64,000 nt of DNA from Desulfobulbaceae bacterium (GCA_015484845.1 WFUT01000020.1:1-64000), one strand, 5' to 3'. Positions 1-9,559 are shown, numbered from the stretch's first letter. Notes: a model not told the origin generated them from the sequence alone. A program made the numbers and translations.

Positions 1-312
1 AAGCACGGGCCGATTTTCCCGGGCCCTTCGAAATCCGATCTACAATGCACTTGCATTCCCCCCTTGAGTGGCTTAGTCTGTTAAGGTTGTTCGTTGAAGC
101 CTCCTTTCTCGTAACGTTGAAGAGTACACGGGATCGGAGGCTTCGGCATTTTGCCGAAACCGTTAGTCACTTGCTGCCCCGGCAAAGCCGGATGAGCCAC
201 CCGGCCGGAATTATCGCACCCGTTCTTCCCGGAGTTGGCCGTTTTCAGGTCCCGGACAGGTACGGGATAATGGCCTTCTGGAGCGAATAATCACAGCAAC
301 GAGGTATCTGCT
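1..312 (+). promoter_or_regulatory. Non-coding structured leader upstream of the activase gene
   Basis: I see no convincing gene here. The stretch contains a perfect 9-bp inverted repeat, GAAGCCTCC at 96-104 against GGAGGCTTC at 136-144. An overlapping 7-bp hairpin, TTCGGCA at 142-148 against TGCCGAA at 152-158, shares bases 142-144 with it, so the two stems exclude each other. A third hairpin, CCGGC/GCCGG with an AAA loop, lies at 179-191. No U-tract follows any of them, so this is not an obvious intrinsic terminator. It could be a 5' UTR controlling the gene at 313. I could not match it to a known riboswitch class. Confidence 0.4.
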
Positions 313-3300
313 TTGGAATCATTGGGAATCTGTTTAGGGGCTTCTTCAATAAGCCTTGTTCGCCTGCGGAAAACCGAACAGAAAATCGAGGTCCTCTGGT
401 CCAGGAATCAATCCCATGAAGGTAATCCCAGGCGCTGCCTGGGAGCAATGCTTGCCCAGGTAGACGGCCTTGACGACCTGAAGATCGGGGTGACGGGCCG
501 CAAGTTCAGGAAGCTGCTTTCCCTCTCCTCCATCTCCGAGCCAGAGGCCGTGGAGCTGGCCTATGGTCATATCCTGCCGCCGGACAATCCCTATCGGGTC
601 ATCATCAGTGTCGGCGGTGAAACCTTCATGGCCTACCACCTGGATAAAAACGGCAGGATCGAAAATATCCATACCGGCAACAAGTGCGCCTCTGGTACGG
701 GCGAATTCTTCCTGCAGCAACTGGGCCGCATGGGGATCGACCTGGAAGAGGCAAGCCGCCAAAAACGGCCAGCCTCCATCTACAAGCTCTCGGGCCGCTG
801 CTCGGTCTTCTGCAAGAGCGACTGCACCCATGCCCTCAACAAGGGGGTTCCCAAGGCAGAGGTCATTGCCGGCCTCTCCTCCATGATGGCCGGCAAGATC
901 GTCGAGCTGCTCAAAAAACTCCCCAAGACCTCGGTCATGCTGGTCGGTGGCTGTACGCAGAACGCCTCCATGGTGCACTATCTCAGGGAAGAGATCGGCG
1001 ATGTCTTCATCCCCGGGGAGGCCGCATGGTTTGAGGCGCTGGGCGCGGCGATATGGGCCCTGGACCACGAGACCGTCCCCTTCCCCGGCCTCGGGCAGAT
1101 ATTTCACGAGCACTCCTCAACCATTTCCTTTCTCAAGCCGCTGAGCCAGTTCACGGACAAGGTACACTTCAAGGAACAGCCACCGGCCACCGCCGTTGCC
1201 GGCGACCGGACCATACTCGGCATGGACGTGGGCTCGACCACCACGAAAGGCGTCATCATGCGGCGACGGGACAAGGCGATCCTGGCCTCCGAATACCTGC
1301 GGACCAATGGCGACCCGGTCAGGGCCTCTCGCGAGGTCTACCGGAGCCTGGCCGCGCAACTGGACGTACCGGTCTCCATCGAGGGGCTGGGCGTCACGGG
1401 CTCCGGCCGCCAGATCGCCGGCCTGCACGCCATGACCGACGGTGTCATCAACGAGATCATTGCCCATGCCACGGCCGCAGTCTACTTTGATCCCGAGGTG
1501 GACACCATCTTTGAGATCGGCGGCCAGGACGCCAAGTACACCTACATCACCAACGGCGTGCCAAGCGACTATGCCATGAACGAGGCCTGCAGCGCCGGCA
1601 CCGGCTCCTTTCTCGAGGAGGCGGCCAAGGAAAGCCTGGGCCTGGATGTCACCGAGATCGGCCAGACCGCCTACCAGGCCGCCAACCCGGCCAACTTCAG
1701 CGATCAATGCGCCGCCTTTATCAGCTCGGACATCAAGGGCGCGGTCCAGGAGAATATCCCCCTGCCCGATATCATTGCCGGCCTGGTCTACTCGATCTGC
1801 ATGAACTACACCAACCGGGTGAAGGGCAACCGGCCGGTGGGTAACAAGGTCTTTATCCAGGGCGGAGTCTGCTACAACAAGGCCATTCCGGCGGCCATGG
1901 CCGCCCTGACCGGCAAGGAGATGGTGGTCCCGCCGGAACCGGGGCTCATGGGCGCCTTTGGCGTGGCCCTCGAGGTGGAACACCGGCTGGAGCAGGGACT
2001 ACTGGAGCCGCAGGAGTTTGACCTGCAGGACCTCATTGACCGCGAGGTCAGGTACGGCCAGCCCTTCACCTGTGGCGGCGGCAAGGAGTGCGACCGCAAG
2101 TGCAAGATCTTCCGCATCGAGATCAACGACAAGGTCTACCCCTTTGGCGGCATCTGCAACCGGTATGACAACATCATCCACAAGCGGAAAATCGACCGGG
2201 GCGCGCTTGACCTGGTGGCCAAGCGCGAACGGCGGGTATTCCGTGACCTGGCCGCGGCCAACCCCGACGATGCACGGCCGACCGTGGGCATGAACCGCTC
2301 CTTCCTGGTCAACACCTATTTTCCCTTTTACAACCGTTTTTTTGCCGAGCTCGGCTTTCGCCTGGTGCTCCCCGACGTGCCCGACCCGGAAGGCATCAAC
2401 CAGCAGCGGGCAGCCTTCTGCTACCCGGTGGAACTGGCCCACGGCTATGCGATCACCCTGCTCAAGCAACGGCCGGATTTTTACTTCCTGCCGCACCTGA
2501 AAGGCATTGACACCGACAGCGGCACGGATACCTCCTGTGCCTGCGTCCTGGTCCAGGGCGAACCCTTTTACCTCCGCTCCACCTTTCCCGGCCTTGCCAC
2601 TGCTCAGACCCTCTCGCCCACCCTTGATTTTGCCAGGGGCGTGATGGCCAACCTGCCGGCCTTTCAGGAGGTGGCCAGGCGGATGGGTGTGGATCCGGCC
2701 AGGGTGGAGGGGGCCCTCAAGGAGGCCATGGCGGCACAGGAGAGCTTTCATGCCGATATCCGGCACCTTGGCAGGGAGGCCCTGGCAACGCTGGGGGAAG
2801 ACCCTGAAAGGCCGGCCGTGGTGCTGTTCGGGCGGCCGTACAACAGTTTTACCGGCGAGGCCAACAAGGGAATCCCTGCCAAGTTCGCCTCCCGCGGCAA
2901 CCTGGTCATCCCCTTTGACATGCTGCCCTATGGCAACGAAGAACTGGAGGACGATCACAACATGTACTGGGCCATGGGACGGATGATCCTCAAGGCAGCC
3001 CACTACGTCAAAAAAAACCCGAACCTCTTCGCCACCTATATTACCAACTTCTCCTGCGGCCCGGACTCCTTCATCATCGGCTACTTCCGTGACATCATGC
3101 AACGCAAGCCCTCGCTCTTCCTCGAGCTTGACAGCCACACCGCAGACGCCGGCATCGAGACCAGGATCGAGGCATTTCTTGACATTGTCGGTAATTATCG
3201 GCAGGCAAGCAGAAAACCTGCTCCCCAGAAAGAGGCAGGCGGTTTCCGACCAGCCCTTATCGAGATGCGGGGCGGCAAGGCCGGCGTGGTGACATCGGCC

Positions 3301-4575
3301 GGGCACTGGCTACCCCTTGCCGATGAGCGGGTCAAGCTGATCCTGCCGGCCATGGGACATTATGGCACCCCCCTGCTGGCCAGGGCCTTTGCCAAGGCCG
3401 GTATCCGGGCCGAGGCCCTGCCGCCGGCCGACGAAGAGGTCCTGAAGCTGGGACGCGGCAACTCCACCTGCAAGGAGTGTCTCCCGCTCCAGATCACAGT
3501 GGGCTCGCTTTTGCACTATCTTCAGCATCGTCCTTCGGGAGAGGTCACGGCCTTTTTCATGGCCAGCGCCGACGGCCCTTGCCGCTTCGGGCAGTATCAC
3601 GTCTTTTCCAAAAGGATCCTTGCCAAGCACCGGATACCGGATGTGGCGGTCCTCTCCCTCTCCTCCACCAACAGTTACGGTGGCCTGGGCGACCGCTTTA
3701 CCCTGGCGGCCTGGCGGGCCATTGTCATCGGCGATATCCTGGAGGAAATCCGGGCAACGATCATGGCCGCCGCCAGGGACCGGGAGCAGGGTCTTGCCCT
3801 CCTGGACAGGGAATTCCAGGCCATCCACGCCACCATCGACAGGGGCTGGTCAACCATTGCCCGGCAACTGAGCAGGAGCGCGCGGGCCCTTGCCACCATC
3901 GAACTCGAGAGGCCCTATCACGAGATCCCCAAGATCTCGCTCATCGGCGAGATCTATGTCCGCCATGATCCCATTGCCCTGCAGAGGCTGATTGAACGGT
4001 TGGCCGCCCGCGGCTTCAGTGTCCGCACCGCCCCCAACAGCGAGTGGCTCAAGTACGTGGACTGGCTGATCAGGGAGGGAATCGAGGGAGAGGTCACCCT
4101 TGGTTTCCGGGTCCGGCACCAGGTCAAGACATACTTTGACAGGAAGATCAGGCAACGACTGGCCCCCTGCGGCCTCTTTCACTGCGATGACGACCATGGC
4201 GTGGAAAAGGCCATTGCGGCGGGAAGCAGGTTCATCTCGCCAAACCTCACCTGCGAGGCCATCCTGACCGTGGGCTCTGCCCTGCACGAGATCCTGGAGC
4301 CTGCCTGCGGCATCATCTCCATCGGCCCCTTCGGCTGCATGCCAAGCCGGGTGGCCGAGTCCATACTCAACGAAAAATTCACCAGCCGGGAAAAGAGAAA
4401 GCTGATCAATGGCAGGGACAACCAGGGGCTGGCCAACCTGATGGCCCAGGAACGGAAGCTGCCGTTCCTGGCCATCGAGACGGACGGCAATGCCTTCTCC
4501 CACATCACCGAGGCACGCCTGGAGGCCTTCTGCCTGCAGGCGGAACGTCTCAACGAGCAACTTCTCCATGCATAA
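313..4575 (+). CDS. Large BadF/BcrA/HgdC-type acyl-CoA dehydratase activase fused to DUF2229 and HgdB-like regions
   Basis: This 1420-aa protein belongs to the large activase-related family. Two ASKHA-type ATPase domains are in tandem: about residues 1-260 (SVGGET, then NKCASGTGEF) and about 300-570 (GMDVGSTTTKG, EIGGQDAKY, NEACSAGTGSF). The Cys in each CASGTG/CSAGTG motif corresponds to the ligand of the [4Fe-4S] cluster shared by HgdC-type activase dimers, so both halves of a dimer may sit in one chain. The remainder resembles DUF2229 and a 2-hydroxyacyl-CoA dehydratase-like region with CKECLPLQ. TTG at 313 is the best start, preceded by CGAGG at 300-304. No separate dehydratase gene is adjacent, so the substrate is unknown. 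It probably drives ATP-dependent electron transfer in the cytoplasm. Confidence 0.88.
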   Translation: MESLGICLGASSISLVRLRKTEQKIEVLWSRNQSHEGNPRRCLGAMLAQVDGLDDLKIGVTGRKFRKLLSLSSISEPEAVELAYGHILPPDNPYRVIISVGGETFMAYHLDKNGRIENIHTGNKCASGTGEFFLQQLGRMGIDLEEASRQKRPASIYKLSGRCSVFCKSDCTHALNKGVPKAEVIAGLSSMMAGKIVELLKKLPKTSVMLVGGCTQNASMVHYLREEIGDVFIPGEAAWFEALGAAIWALDHETVPFPGLGQIFHEHSSTISFLKPLSQFTDKVHFKEQPPATAVAGDRTILGMDVGSTTTKGVIMRRRDKAILASEYLRTNGDPVRASREVYRSLAAQLDVPVSIEGLGVTGSGRQIAGLHAMTDGVINEIIAHATAAVYFDPEVDTIFEIGGQDAKYTYITNGVPSDYAMNEACSAGTGSFLEEAAKESLGLDVTEIGQTAYQAANPANFSDQCAAFISSDIKGAVQENIPLPDIIAGLVYSICMNYTNRVKGNRPVGNKVFIQGGVCYNKAIPAAMAALTGKEMVVPPEPGLMGAFGVALEVEHRLEQGLLEPQEFDLQDLIDREVRYGQPFTCGGGKECDRKCKIFRIEINDKVYPFGGICNRYDNIIHKRKIDRGALDLVAKRERRVFRDLAAANPDDARPTVGMNRSFLVNTYFPFYNRFFAELGFRLVLPDVPDPEGINQQRAAFCYPVELAHGYAITLLKQRPDFYFLPHLKGIDTDSGTDTSCACVLVQGEPFYLRSTFPGLATAQTLSPTLDFARGVMANLPAFQEVARRMGVDPARVEGALKEAMAAQESFHADIRHLGREALATLGEDPERPAVVLFGRPYNSFTGEANKGIPAKFASRGNLVIPFDMLPYGNEELEDDHNMYWAMGRMILKAAHYVKKNPNLFATYITNFSCGPDSFIIGYFRDIMQRKPSLFLELDSHTADAGIETRIEAFLDIVGNYRQASRKPAPQKEAGGFRPALIEMRGGKAGVVTSAGHWLPLADERVKLILPAMGHYGTPLLARAFAKAGIRAEALPPADEEVLKLGRGNSTCKECLPLQITVGSLLHYLQHRPSGEVTAFFMASADGPCRFGQYHVFSKRILAKHRIPDVAVLSLSSTNSYGGLGDRFTLAAWRAIVIGDILEEIRATIMAAARDREQGLALLDREFQAIHATIDRGWSTIARQLSRSARALATIELERPYHEIPKISLIGEIYVRHDPIALQRLIERLAARGFSVRTAPNSEWLKYVDWLIREGIEGEVTLGFRVRHQVKTYFDRKIRQRLAPCGLFHCDDDHGVEKAIAAGSRFISPNLTCEAILTVGSALHEILEPACGIISIGPFGCMPSRVAESILNEKFTSREKRKLINGRDNQGLANLMAQERKLPFLAIETDGNAFSHITEARLEAFCLQAERLNEQLLHA

Positions 4576-4883
4576 CCGGGGCCGCGGCCGTCTCCCGCGC
4601 CCGCGGCCCGGAGAAGCAACGGACCGCACGGCGTGGCACTTCTTCATTGACATGAGGCGCCCGGGAAGATACACCAATAAAAAGGCCTTTTTTCTGCCGG
4701 TTATGGGAACCGGCAGCGCGAGGGCGGCAGGTGAAACGGCCAGGGCTCCTGCGGCCAGGCACGATCACGCCCACCCCCGGCGATGGACCATGGCGGCCGG
4801 GTGCTGCCGTGCACGACCGGGGCACACGGAAAGACGCCGCGCACGGGCCTGAAACGGTGCACAGGTCTGAAAAAGGAGGGAGA
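4576..4883. other. Intergenic stretch with two strong hairpins
   Basis: This 308-bp gap separates the activase stop from the omptin start and holds no supported gene. Directly after the stop codon, 4576-4587 pairs with 4601-4611 (GC-only stem with one bulged G). It has no T-tract but is well placed to protect or terminate the activase mRNA. A second perfect 9-bp hairpin, CTGCCGGTT at 4694-4702 against AACCGGCAG at 4708-4716, lies just after the palindrome AAAAAGGCCTTTTT. It may be part of the omptin leader. Confidence 0.45.
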
Positions 4884-5882
4884 ATGAAGAAGAGTGCAAG
4901 AACCCGGGACAGGCTTGCCCTGAGCATGGCCGGAGCTGCCGCTCTTGTCCTTGCGTTTGCGAACAGCGGCCATGCCGCCTCGCCGCAGACGAGCGTGCAG
5001 GGCACAACAACGTTGAACATCCATCATCCCATTGTCATCACCGGCCGCCTGGGCGCGGGCTACCTGACCGGCCAGTCCTACGAGAATGTCTACGATCCGG
5101 ACAGCGGCCGGAAGATCAGCCAGTTGAACTGGGATCTTTCCGACATCTTCATGCTGGGCGGCGGCCTCTCCATCCAGCCCGTTTCCTGGGCAAAGCTCAA
5201 CATGGACATCTGGCTCAAGATCAATGACGGTGACGGCGACATGGTCGATTACGACTGGTTTGTCGAGGGACTGGACTGGACCCACCGTTCCTATACCACG
5301 GACGTGGATCTCAACACGGGCTACATGTACGACATCAATGTCGAGTTCCCGGTGTTTGCGCTCGAGGGAACGGAGTTCAGCCTCTTTGCCGGCTACAAGT
5401 ACGACAAGTGGGAATGGGAGGCCACGGGCGGCACCTATATCTATTCAACCTACTACCTGCGGGACACCATCGGCACCCTGCCCGACAACGAGACCGGTAT
5501 CACCTATGAACAGTGGTACCATGTCCCCTACCTGGGTATCGGCTTCAATGCCGAGCTGACCAACGTCACCCTGAGCGGCCGGTTCATCGCCTCGCCGTTT
5601 GTACAGGCAGGGGACAAGGACCAGCACCACCTGCGCAACCTGGTCTTCGAAGAAGACTTTGACAACGGCTCCATGATCGGTGTCGACCTCAACGGCGGCT
5701 ACCACTTCACCAGCCAGCTTGCCCTGCTGTTCAACTACCACTACCAGAAGTACTACGAGATGAAGGGAGAGACCACCATCACCGACCAGGTCACCGGCGA
5801 GCAGTACTTCATCTCCGGCGATGCGGCCAGCATCGAGCACTACTCCCACCTCTTCTCCCTGACCATGCAGTACACGTTCTGA
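4884..5882 (+). CDS. Omptin-family outer-membrane aspartate-histidine protease
   Basis: This 332-aa protein is a ten-stranded beta-barrel protease of the OmpT/Pla family, which cleaves peptides at the cell surface. The start at 4884 has a strong Shine-Dalgarno (AAAGGAGGG, 4872-4880) and begins a signal peptide ending near GHA-AS (residue 31). Catalytic residues are visible: MVDYDW supplies D122 and D124 (OmpT D83/D85), and GDKDQHH supplies D246 and H248 (OmpT D210/H212). Family blocks GWTHRS-like (DWTHRS), GGTYIYS and the terminal aromatic strand ending QYTF are present. Length is close to the usual 310 aa. It stands alone, converging with the hydrolase gene 54 bp away. Omptins bind lipid A, and the lpx genes in this window fit that requirement. 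Confidence 0.93.
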   Translation: MKKSARTRDRLALSMAGAAALVLAFANSGHAASPQTSVQGTTTLNIHHPIVITGRLGAGYLTGQSYENVYDPDSGRKISQLNWDLSDIFMLGGGLSIQPVSWAKLNMDIWLKINDGDGDMVDYDWFVEGLDWTHRSYTTDVDLNTGYMYDINVEFPVFALEGTEFSLFAGYKYDKWEWEATGGTYIYSTYYLRDTIGTLPDNETGITYEQWYHVPYLGIGFNAELTNVTLSGRFIASPFVQAGDKDQHHLRNLVFEEDFDNGSMIGVDLNGGYHFTSQLALLFNYHYQKYYEMKGETTITDQVTGEQYFISGDAASIEHYSHLFSLTMQYTF

Positions 5883-5936
5883 GCAGGGGGAACAATTCGG
5901 AGGAATTCCGTCCGTCTCCGGCGGGATGGGCCAAAT

Positions 5937-7637
5937 TCAGGAACCCTGTCCGTTCGTTTTCCTGCGGAGAAACGGCAGGTAGATGGCCACGATATTGGCC
6001 GCGAAAAAACCGAGAAACCGGCACAGGGTGCGCCTGCGCCCGGAGGCGGTGGCACTGTTCAGGGCGGTGAAGGTCGTCACCAAACGGAACAGGCCGAAAA
6101 GAGAGAGCCGGACCTTGCCCTTGCCCAGCACCCGGCCACCGGCGTCTTCGCCCTCGTACAGGGTGACAAAGAGGGTGGTGGTGTCCGGCCAGAGATCCAG
6201 GTACCAGTCGTTGCGGAGCCACTTCCTGCCGGCCAGGAAGTAGCTGACCCCGTCGCAGGTGAAGCCGAACTCGTAGACCATCAGCCTGGTCGCCGGGTCC
6301 TCGGTGGGGGCGAAGAGCTTGAAGACCCCGTGATCGACGAGCACCGGCGCGCCGAACATGGGATGGCTGACTGTGCCGCTCAACACGCCCCGGTGCTCCG
6401 GGTCCCTGATAAAGCCGGCCAGGTCGGCAAGGGTGATGGCCAGGGAGAGTGTCAGCCGGCCCCTGAGAGCCTCTGCCGACGTGGTGCCGCCTCCCCTGCT
6501 GGCCGCGAACCGGCCCGACATCCTCTCCCGGAAGGTGATGCCGGCCGCGACAGAGACCTCCGGCGCCCCGGCCCGGCCGGGACGGACGGCCCGGGTTTCG
6601 TCGAGGTGCGCGACAATGGCCGGGAAGACGTCCCGGTGGGCATTCTTGCCAAAGATACAGTCGATGTGACCGTAACCCGGCACCACGACGCGGTTGTACA
6701 GGTCCCTGCCGTTGTATTTTCCAAGAAGGTTGCAACTGATCTCCGTGCTTTCAGGATAAAAGCAGATATTGTCACTGCCGTGGATAAAGGTGATCGGGAT
6801 GTTCAGCCGCCGCAGCTGCGGCAGGTAGATGTCCGAACCCTTGCGGTTGACGACAAAGCCGGTCCGGACCATGGTCGCCAGGTGCATGAAGGCACTGATA
6901 TTGGCCACGCCGAAGAGGTCGTCCAGGTGCGCATGCAGCTCCCCGGACAGGTTGGCGTGGTTGTACAGCTCGGCATACATGAAGGCGATCCGCCGGCAGA
7001 CCGGGTTGGAACACCGCTCCTTCCGGCGTATGGGGTAGAGGTAGAGCAACAGGTCCAGGAGCCGGTCCCGGAACCTCTCGGGCCTGGGCGGCGAGGCGTC
7101 AAAGGCGTCGATGCCGACAAGACGGGAGAGGCGGGCAAGGCGAAGGGCCGCCTTCATGCGGGTCAGGCGCGAGGTCACCATGTGGGTCGCCACCTGGGAG
7201 CAGACCGCGCTCCGCACGCCCTGCAGCCCGGCGAGCATGGACATGAAAAAGGTGGTGGCGCCGAAACAGTGGACCACGACCTGGATGTCGGCGGCGCCGG
7301 TGAGCCGCCTGACCTCGGCCACGGCGGCCGGGTAGTCGTGAAAGGCCACATCGTCGCCGGTGAACTGCGTCCGGCAGGCCGGCAACAGGATCGAGGCCCT
7401 GAAATCGAGCAGCCAGACATCATAGCCTGCCTGGTAGAGAAAGGCGGCCAGGCTGGTCTCGATGGTGCCGGTGGTGAAGATCTCGCTGGAGACGCCCAGG
7501 CCATGGCTGAGCAGCACCGGGCCCCGGTCCCCTCCCCTGCACCGGGTCAGCAGGAGCTGGACATTGTCGTCAGTGGTCAGCGGATACCTGGCGGTGTCCT
7601 TTTCCTCGATGCCTTTGAAATGAACGTGACCGGTCAT
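5937..7637 (-). CDS. Alpha/beta hydrolase with Cys nucleophile, GMC-oxidoreductase partner
   Basis: This is a 566-aa protein. Residues 1-350 are an alpha/beta hydrolase: oxyanion-region LLSHGLG near 42-48, nucleophile elbow VHCFG with Cys124 where most family members have Ser, acid residue in HGSDN, and catalytic His in PGYGHIDCIFGK. The C-terminal 200 residues resemble a lipocalin-like or cholesterol-oxidase-associated beta domain (GTVSHPMFGAP, YEFGFTCDG). I do not recognise a specific enzyme there. The start overlaps the stop of the GMC oxidoreductase by 4 bp (ATGA), so the two are translationally coupled and likely act on the same hydrophobic, sterol-like or fatty substrate. That substrate is an inference from relatives in which both domains are fused. 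Confidence 0.85.
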   Translation of the reverse strand: MTGHVHFKGIEEKDTARYPLTTDDNVQLLLTRCRGGDRGPVLLSHGLGVSSEIFTTGTIETSLAAFLYQAGYDVWLLDFRASILLPACRTQFTGDDVAFHDYPAAVAEVRRLTGAADIQVVVHCFGATTFFMSMLAGLQGVRSAVCSQVATHMVTSRLTRMKAALRLARLSRLVGIDAFDASPPRPERFRDRLLDLLLYLYPIRRKERCSNPVCRRIAFMYAELYNHANLSGELHAHLDDLFGVANISAFMHLATMVRTGFVVNRKGSDIYLPQLRRLNIPITFIHGSDNICFYPESTEISCNLLGKYNGRDLYNRVVVPGYGHIDCIFGKNAHRDVFPAIVAHLDETRAVRPGRAGAPEVSVAAGITFRERMSGRFAASRGGGTTSAEALRGRLTLSLAITLADLAGFIRDPEHRGVLSGTVSHPMFGAPVLVDHGVFKLFAPTEDPATRLMVYEFGFTCDGVSYFLAGRKWLRNDWYLDLWPDTTTLFVTLYEGEDAGGRVLGKGKVRLSLFGLFRLVTTFTALNSATASGRRRTLCRFLGFFAANIVAIYLPFLRRKTNGQGS

Positions 7638-9319
7638 CGGTTCTTCTCCGGGAATCTCTCCGCGATCCGCTCGGCCATGGCGGCGATGGTCAGGGAGGGA
7701 TTGGGTCCTGTGGAGGTGGGCAGGATGCTGGCGTCGACAACGTACAGGCCGGGATGGCCGAAGACCTGGCCATCGACATCCACCACCCCCTCTTGTTCTG
7801 TTTCCGCCATGACGCAGCCGCCCAGGGGATGGACCGCGATAACCTTGTCAAACCAGGTCAGCGGGTTGTCGACAAACTTGCCGCCCACGGCACGGGCGAT
7901 CTTGCGCATCTCCCGCCGCACCCGGTCATAGTGCAGCTTGCTGGCCTCCATCCGCCAGCGGATGACCGGCTGGTCGTCCGGCGACAGCTCGACGGTACCG
8001 GTGGAGCGGTCCCGCCCCATGCCCAGCAGGATGAGGAATCGGCGCAGGTAATCGTCCTTGTCGATCATGGCGGCGATGTCGTCGCCGATGTTGATCTCCC
8101 GCCGGAAACGGCGCGTGATGCGGACCTGGAAAAACCGGGCCAGCATCCTGGCACCGAAGCGCAGCGAGGGCAGGAAGACCGAGGGCGAGGGCAGCCGTCC
8201 CACCGCGTACCAGGCCACGAAGGCCGGGATGCCGGCGTCCTGGATGTAGAGACCGTGCGGAAACCCGTCCGGGTAGTCCTGGAAACGGTACTCCAGGGCG
8301 CAGGTGATGACCGGCCCCTTGGTCGGCAGCAGCTGGTCATCGGTCCTGAAGACCATGCCCTCCAGGTCGCCGTTGCCGCACCACCGTTTCCCCAGCATGG
8401 AACTCAGGTTGTTGAGCCGGCCATACTTGCGCATCTTGAGGAGCATGGCGGTGGAACCGATGGTGCCGGCCGAGAGGACAACCCTTTCCGCGGTCACGCG
8501 CCGCCGGTCCGCCAGCTGCCGCGGATGCGCGTAGAAGACCTCGTAACCGCCGCCCGCCAGGGGGATGATCTCCTGGACCAGGGACTCGGTCCGGATCTCG
8601 GCGGCAACCCCGCCCGGCCCCAGCAGGTCGGGATCAGAGGCCCGGGCGAGGTAGTTCAGGTCCAGGGTGTTCTTGGCATGGATGTTACAGCCCAGGTCGC
8701 ACTCGCCGCACTTGGTACAGCGCGACTGGGTCACACCCTGCCTGTTGACCCCCTGCTGGCCGGGAAAATCACCCTCGAACCGGACCGCCAGGTGTGGCAG
8801 CCGGAACCTGTGCGGGCCCATGGCGTCCGGCGCGTCCCCGATCTCTGCCGAGGCCCGCTGCATGGCGGCGGTCTTGGGGGTGTCGTAGTAGTAGGGGTTG
8901 TCAGGGGTAAAGGGATACGGGCTCGCCTCCAGCATCTCCAGGGCCCGGTCGTAGAAGGGATCCAGGGTCTCCCTGGTAATGCCGCCGGGCCAGCCGGCAA
9001 AAAAATCCGCCGGCATCCGCATCAGGACATTGGCATAGATCAGGGAGCCGCCGCCGAGGCCGCTGGCAGCGACCGAGAAGGTGTCGCTCTGGTAATAGGA
9101 GTGGAACTGCATGAAGCCGAACTTGCCGTCTTCGGGATCCCAGAAGAGCCGCCTGCGCACCTCGTCCATGCGCCGGGGAAACTCGAACATGCCGTACCGC
9201 CTGCCCCGTTCGAGCAGGCAGACCCGGTAACCCTTTTCCGCCAACCGGCAGGTCATCACCGAGCCACCGAACCCGGAACCAATGACCACCACGTCAAAGT
9301 CGAAACCTGTATCCGTCAT
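7634..9319 (-). CDS. GMC-family FAD oxidoreductase, cholesterol-oxidase-like
   Basis: This 561-aa flavoprotein starts with a dinucleotide-binding fold (VVVIGSGFGGSV, about residues 10-21) and the following acidic end LLERGRRYG. It ends with the GMC_oxred_C signature HPLGGCVMAETEQEGVVDVDG and the FAD-binding NPSLTIAAMAERIA. A Cys-rich insert, CTKCGECDLGCNIHAKNT, looks able to bind metal or an iron-sulfur cluster and is typical of the bacterial cholesterol-oxidase-like branch. An AGGTGAG ribosome site precedes the ATG. It is the first gene of a two-gene unit with the hydrolase downstream. Cytoplasmic oxidation of an alcohol on a lipid-like substrate is likely, but the natural substrate cannot be read from sequence. 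Confidence 0.9.
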   Translation of the reverse strand: MTDTGFDFDVVVIGSGFGGSVMTCRLAEKGYRVCLLERGRRYGMFEFPRRMDEVRRRLFWDPEDGKFGFMQFHSYYQSDTFSVAASGLGGGSLIYANVLMRMPADFFAGWPGGITRETLDPFYDRALEMLEASPYPFTPDNPYYYDTPKTAAMQRASAEIGDAPDAMGPHRFRLPHLAVRFEGDFPGQQGVNRQGVTQSRCTKCGECDLGCNIHAKNTLDLNYLARASDPDLLGPGGVAAEIRTESLVQEIIPLAGGGYEVFYAHPRQLADRRRVTAERVVLSAGTIGSTAMLLKMRKYGRLNNLSSMLGKRWCGNGDLEGMVFRTDDQLLPTKGPVITCALEYRFQDYPDGFPHGLYIQDAGIPAFVAWYAVGRLPSPSVFLPSLRFGARMLARFFQVRITRRFRREINIGDDIAAMIDKDDYLRRFLILLGMGRDRSTGTVELSPDDQPVIRWRMEASKLHYDRVRREMRKIARAVGGKFVDNPLTWFDKVIAVHPLGGCVMAETEQEGVVDVDGQVFGHPGLYVVDASILPTSTGPNPSLTIAAMAERIAERFPEKNR

Positions 9320-9559
9320 CGCCGCTCACCTGACAATATTTATGATTTCAACAGAGTACCAGAGTCTGCCAGGAATGGCGAGAACTATTCCGCGCCGGGC
9401 CGGCCGCCCATGCGGCGAGGTTCCGCTGCCAGGTCTTCACGGTTTACGGACAGCAGCAAACAGGGTATAGAGGAGGAATGCGGACCTGGTTGCCTCTCCA
9501 TCCCTCAGCGGCTCTGCCCCCTTGCCGGCGCCGCCCTGCCCTGTCCCCGGTTTCCGGTC

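Noticed and set aside
45-290. An 81-codon frame ahead of the activase gene
   Set aside because: It spans the mutually exclusive hairpins, has no clear ribosome site and no recognisable protein pattern.
7754-9559. A long upstream extension of the M3-like peptidase frame
   Set aside because: It lies antisense to the GMC oxidoreductase and shows shadow-frame composition; recognisable peptidase sequence begins only after about 9560.
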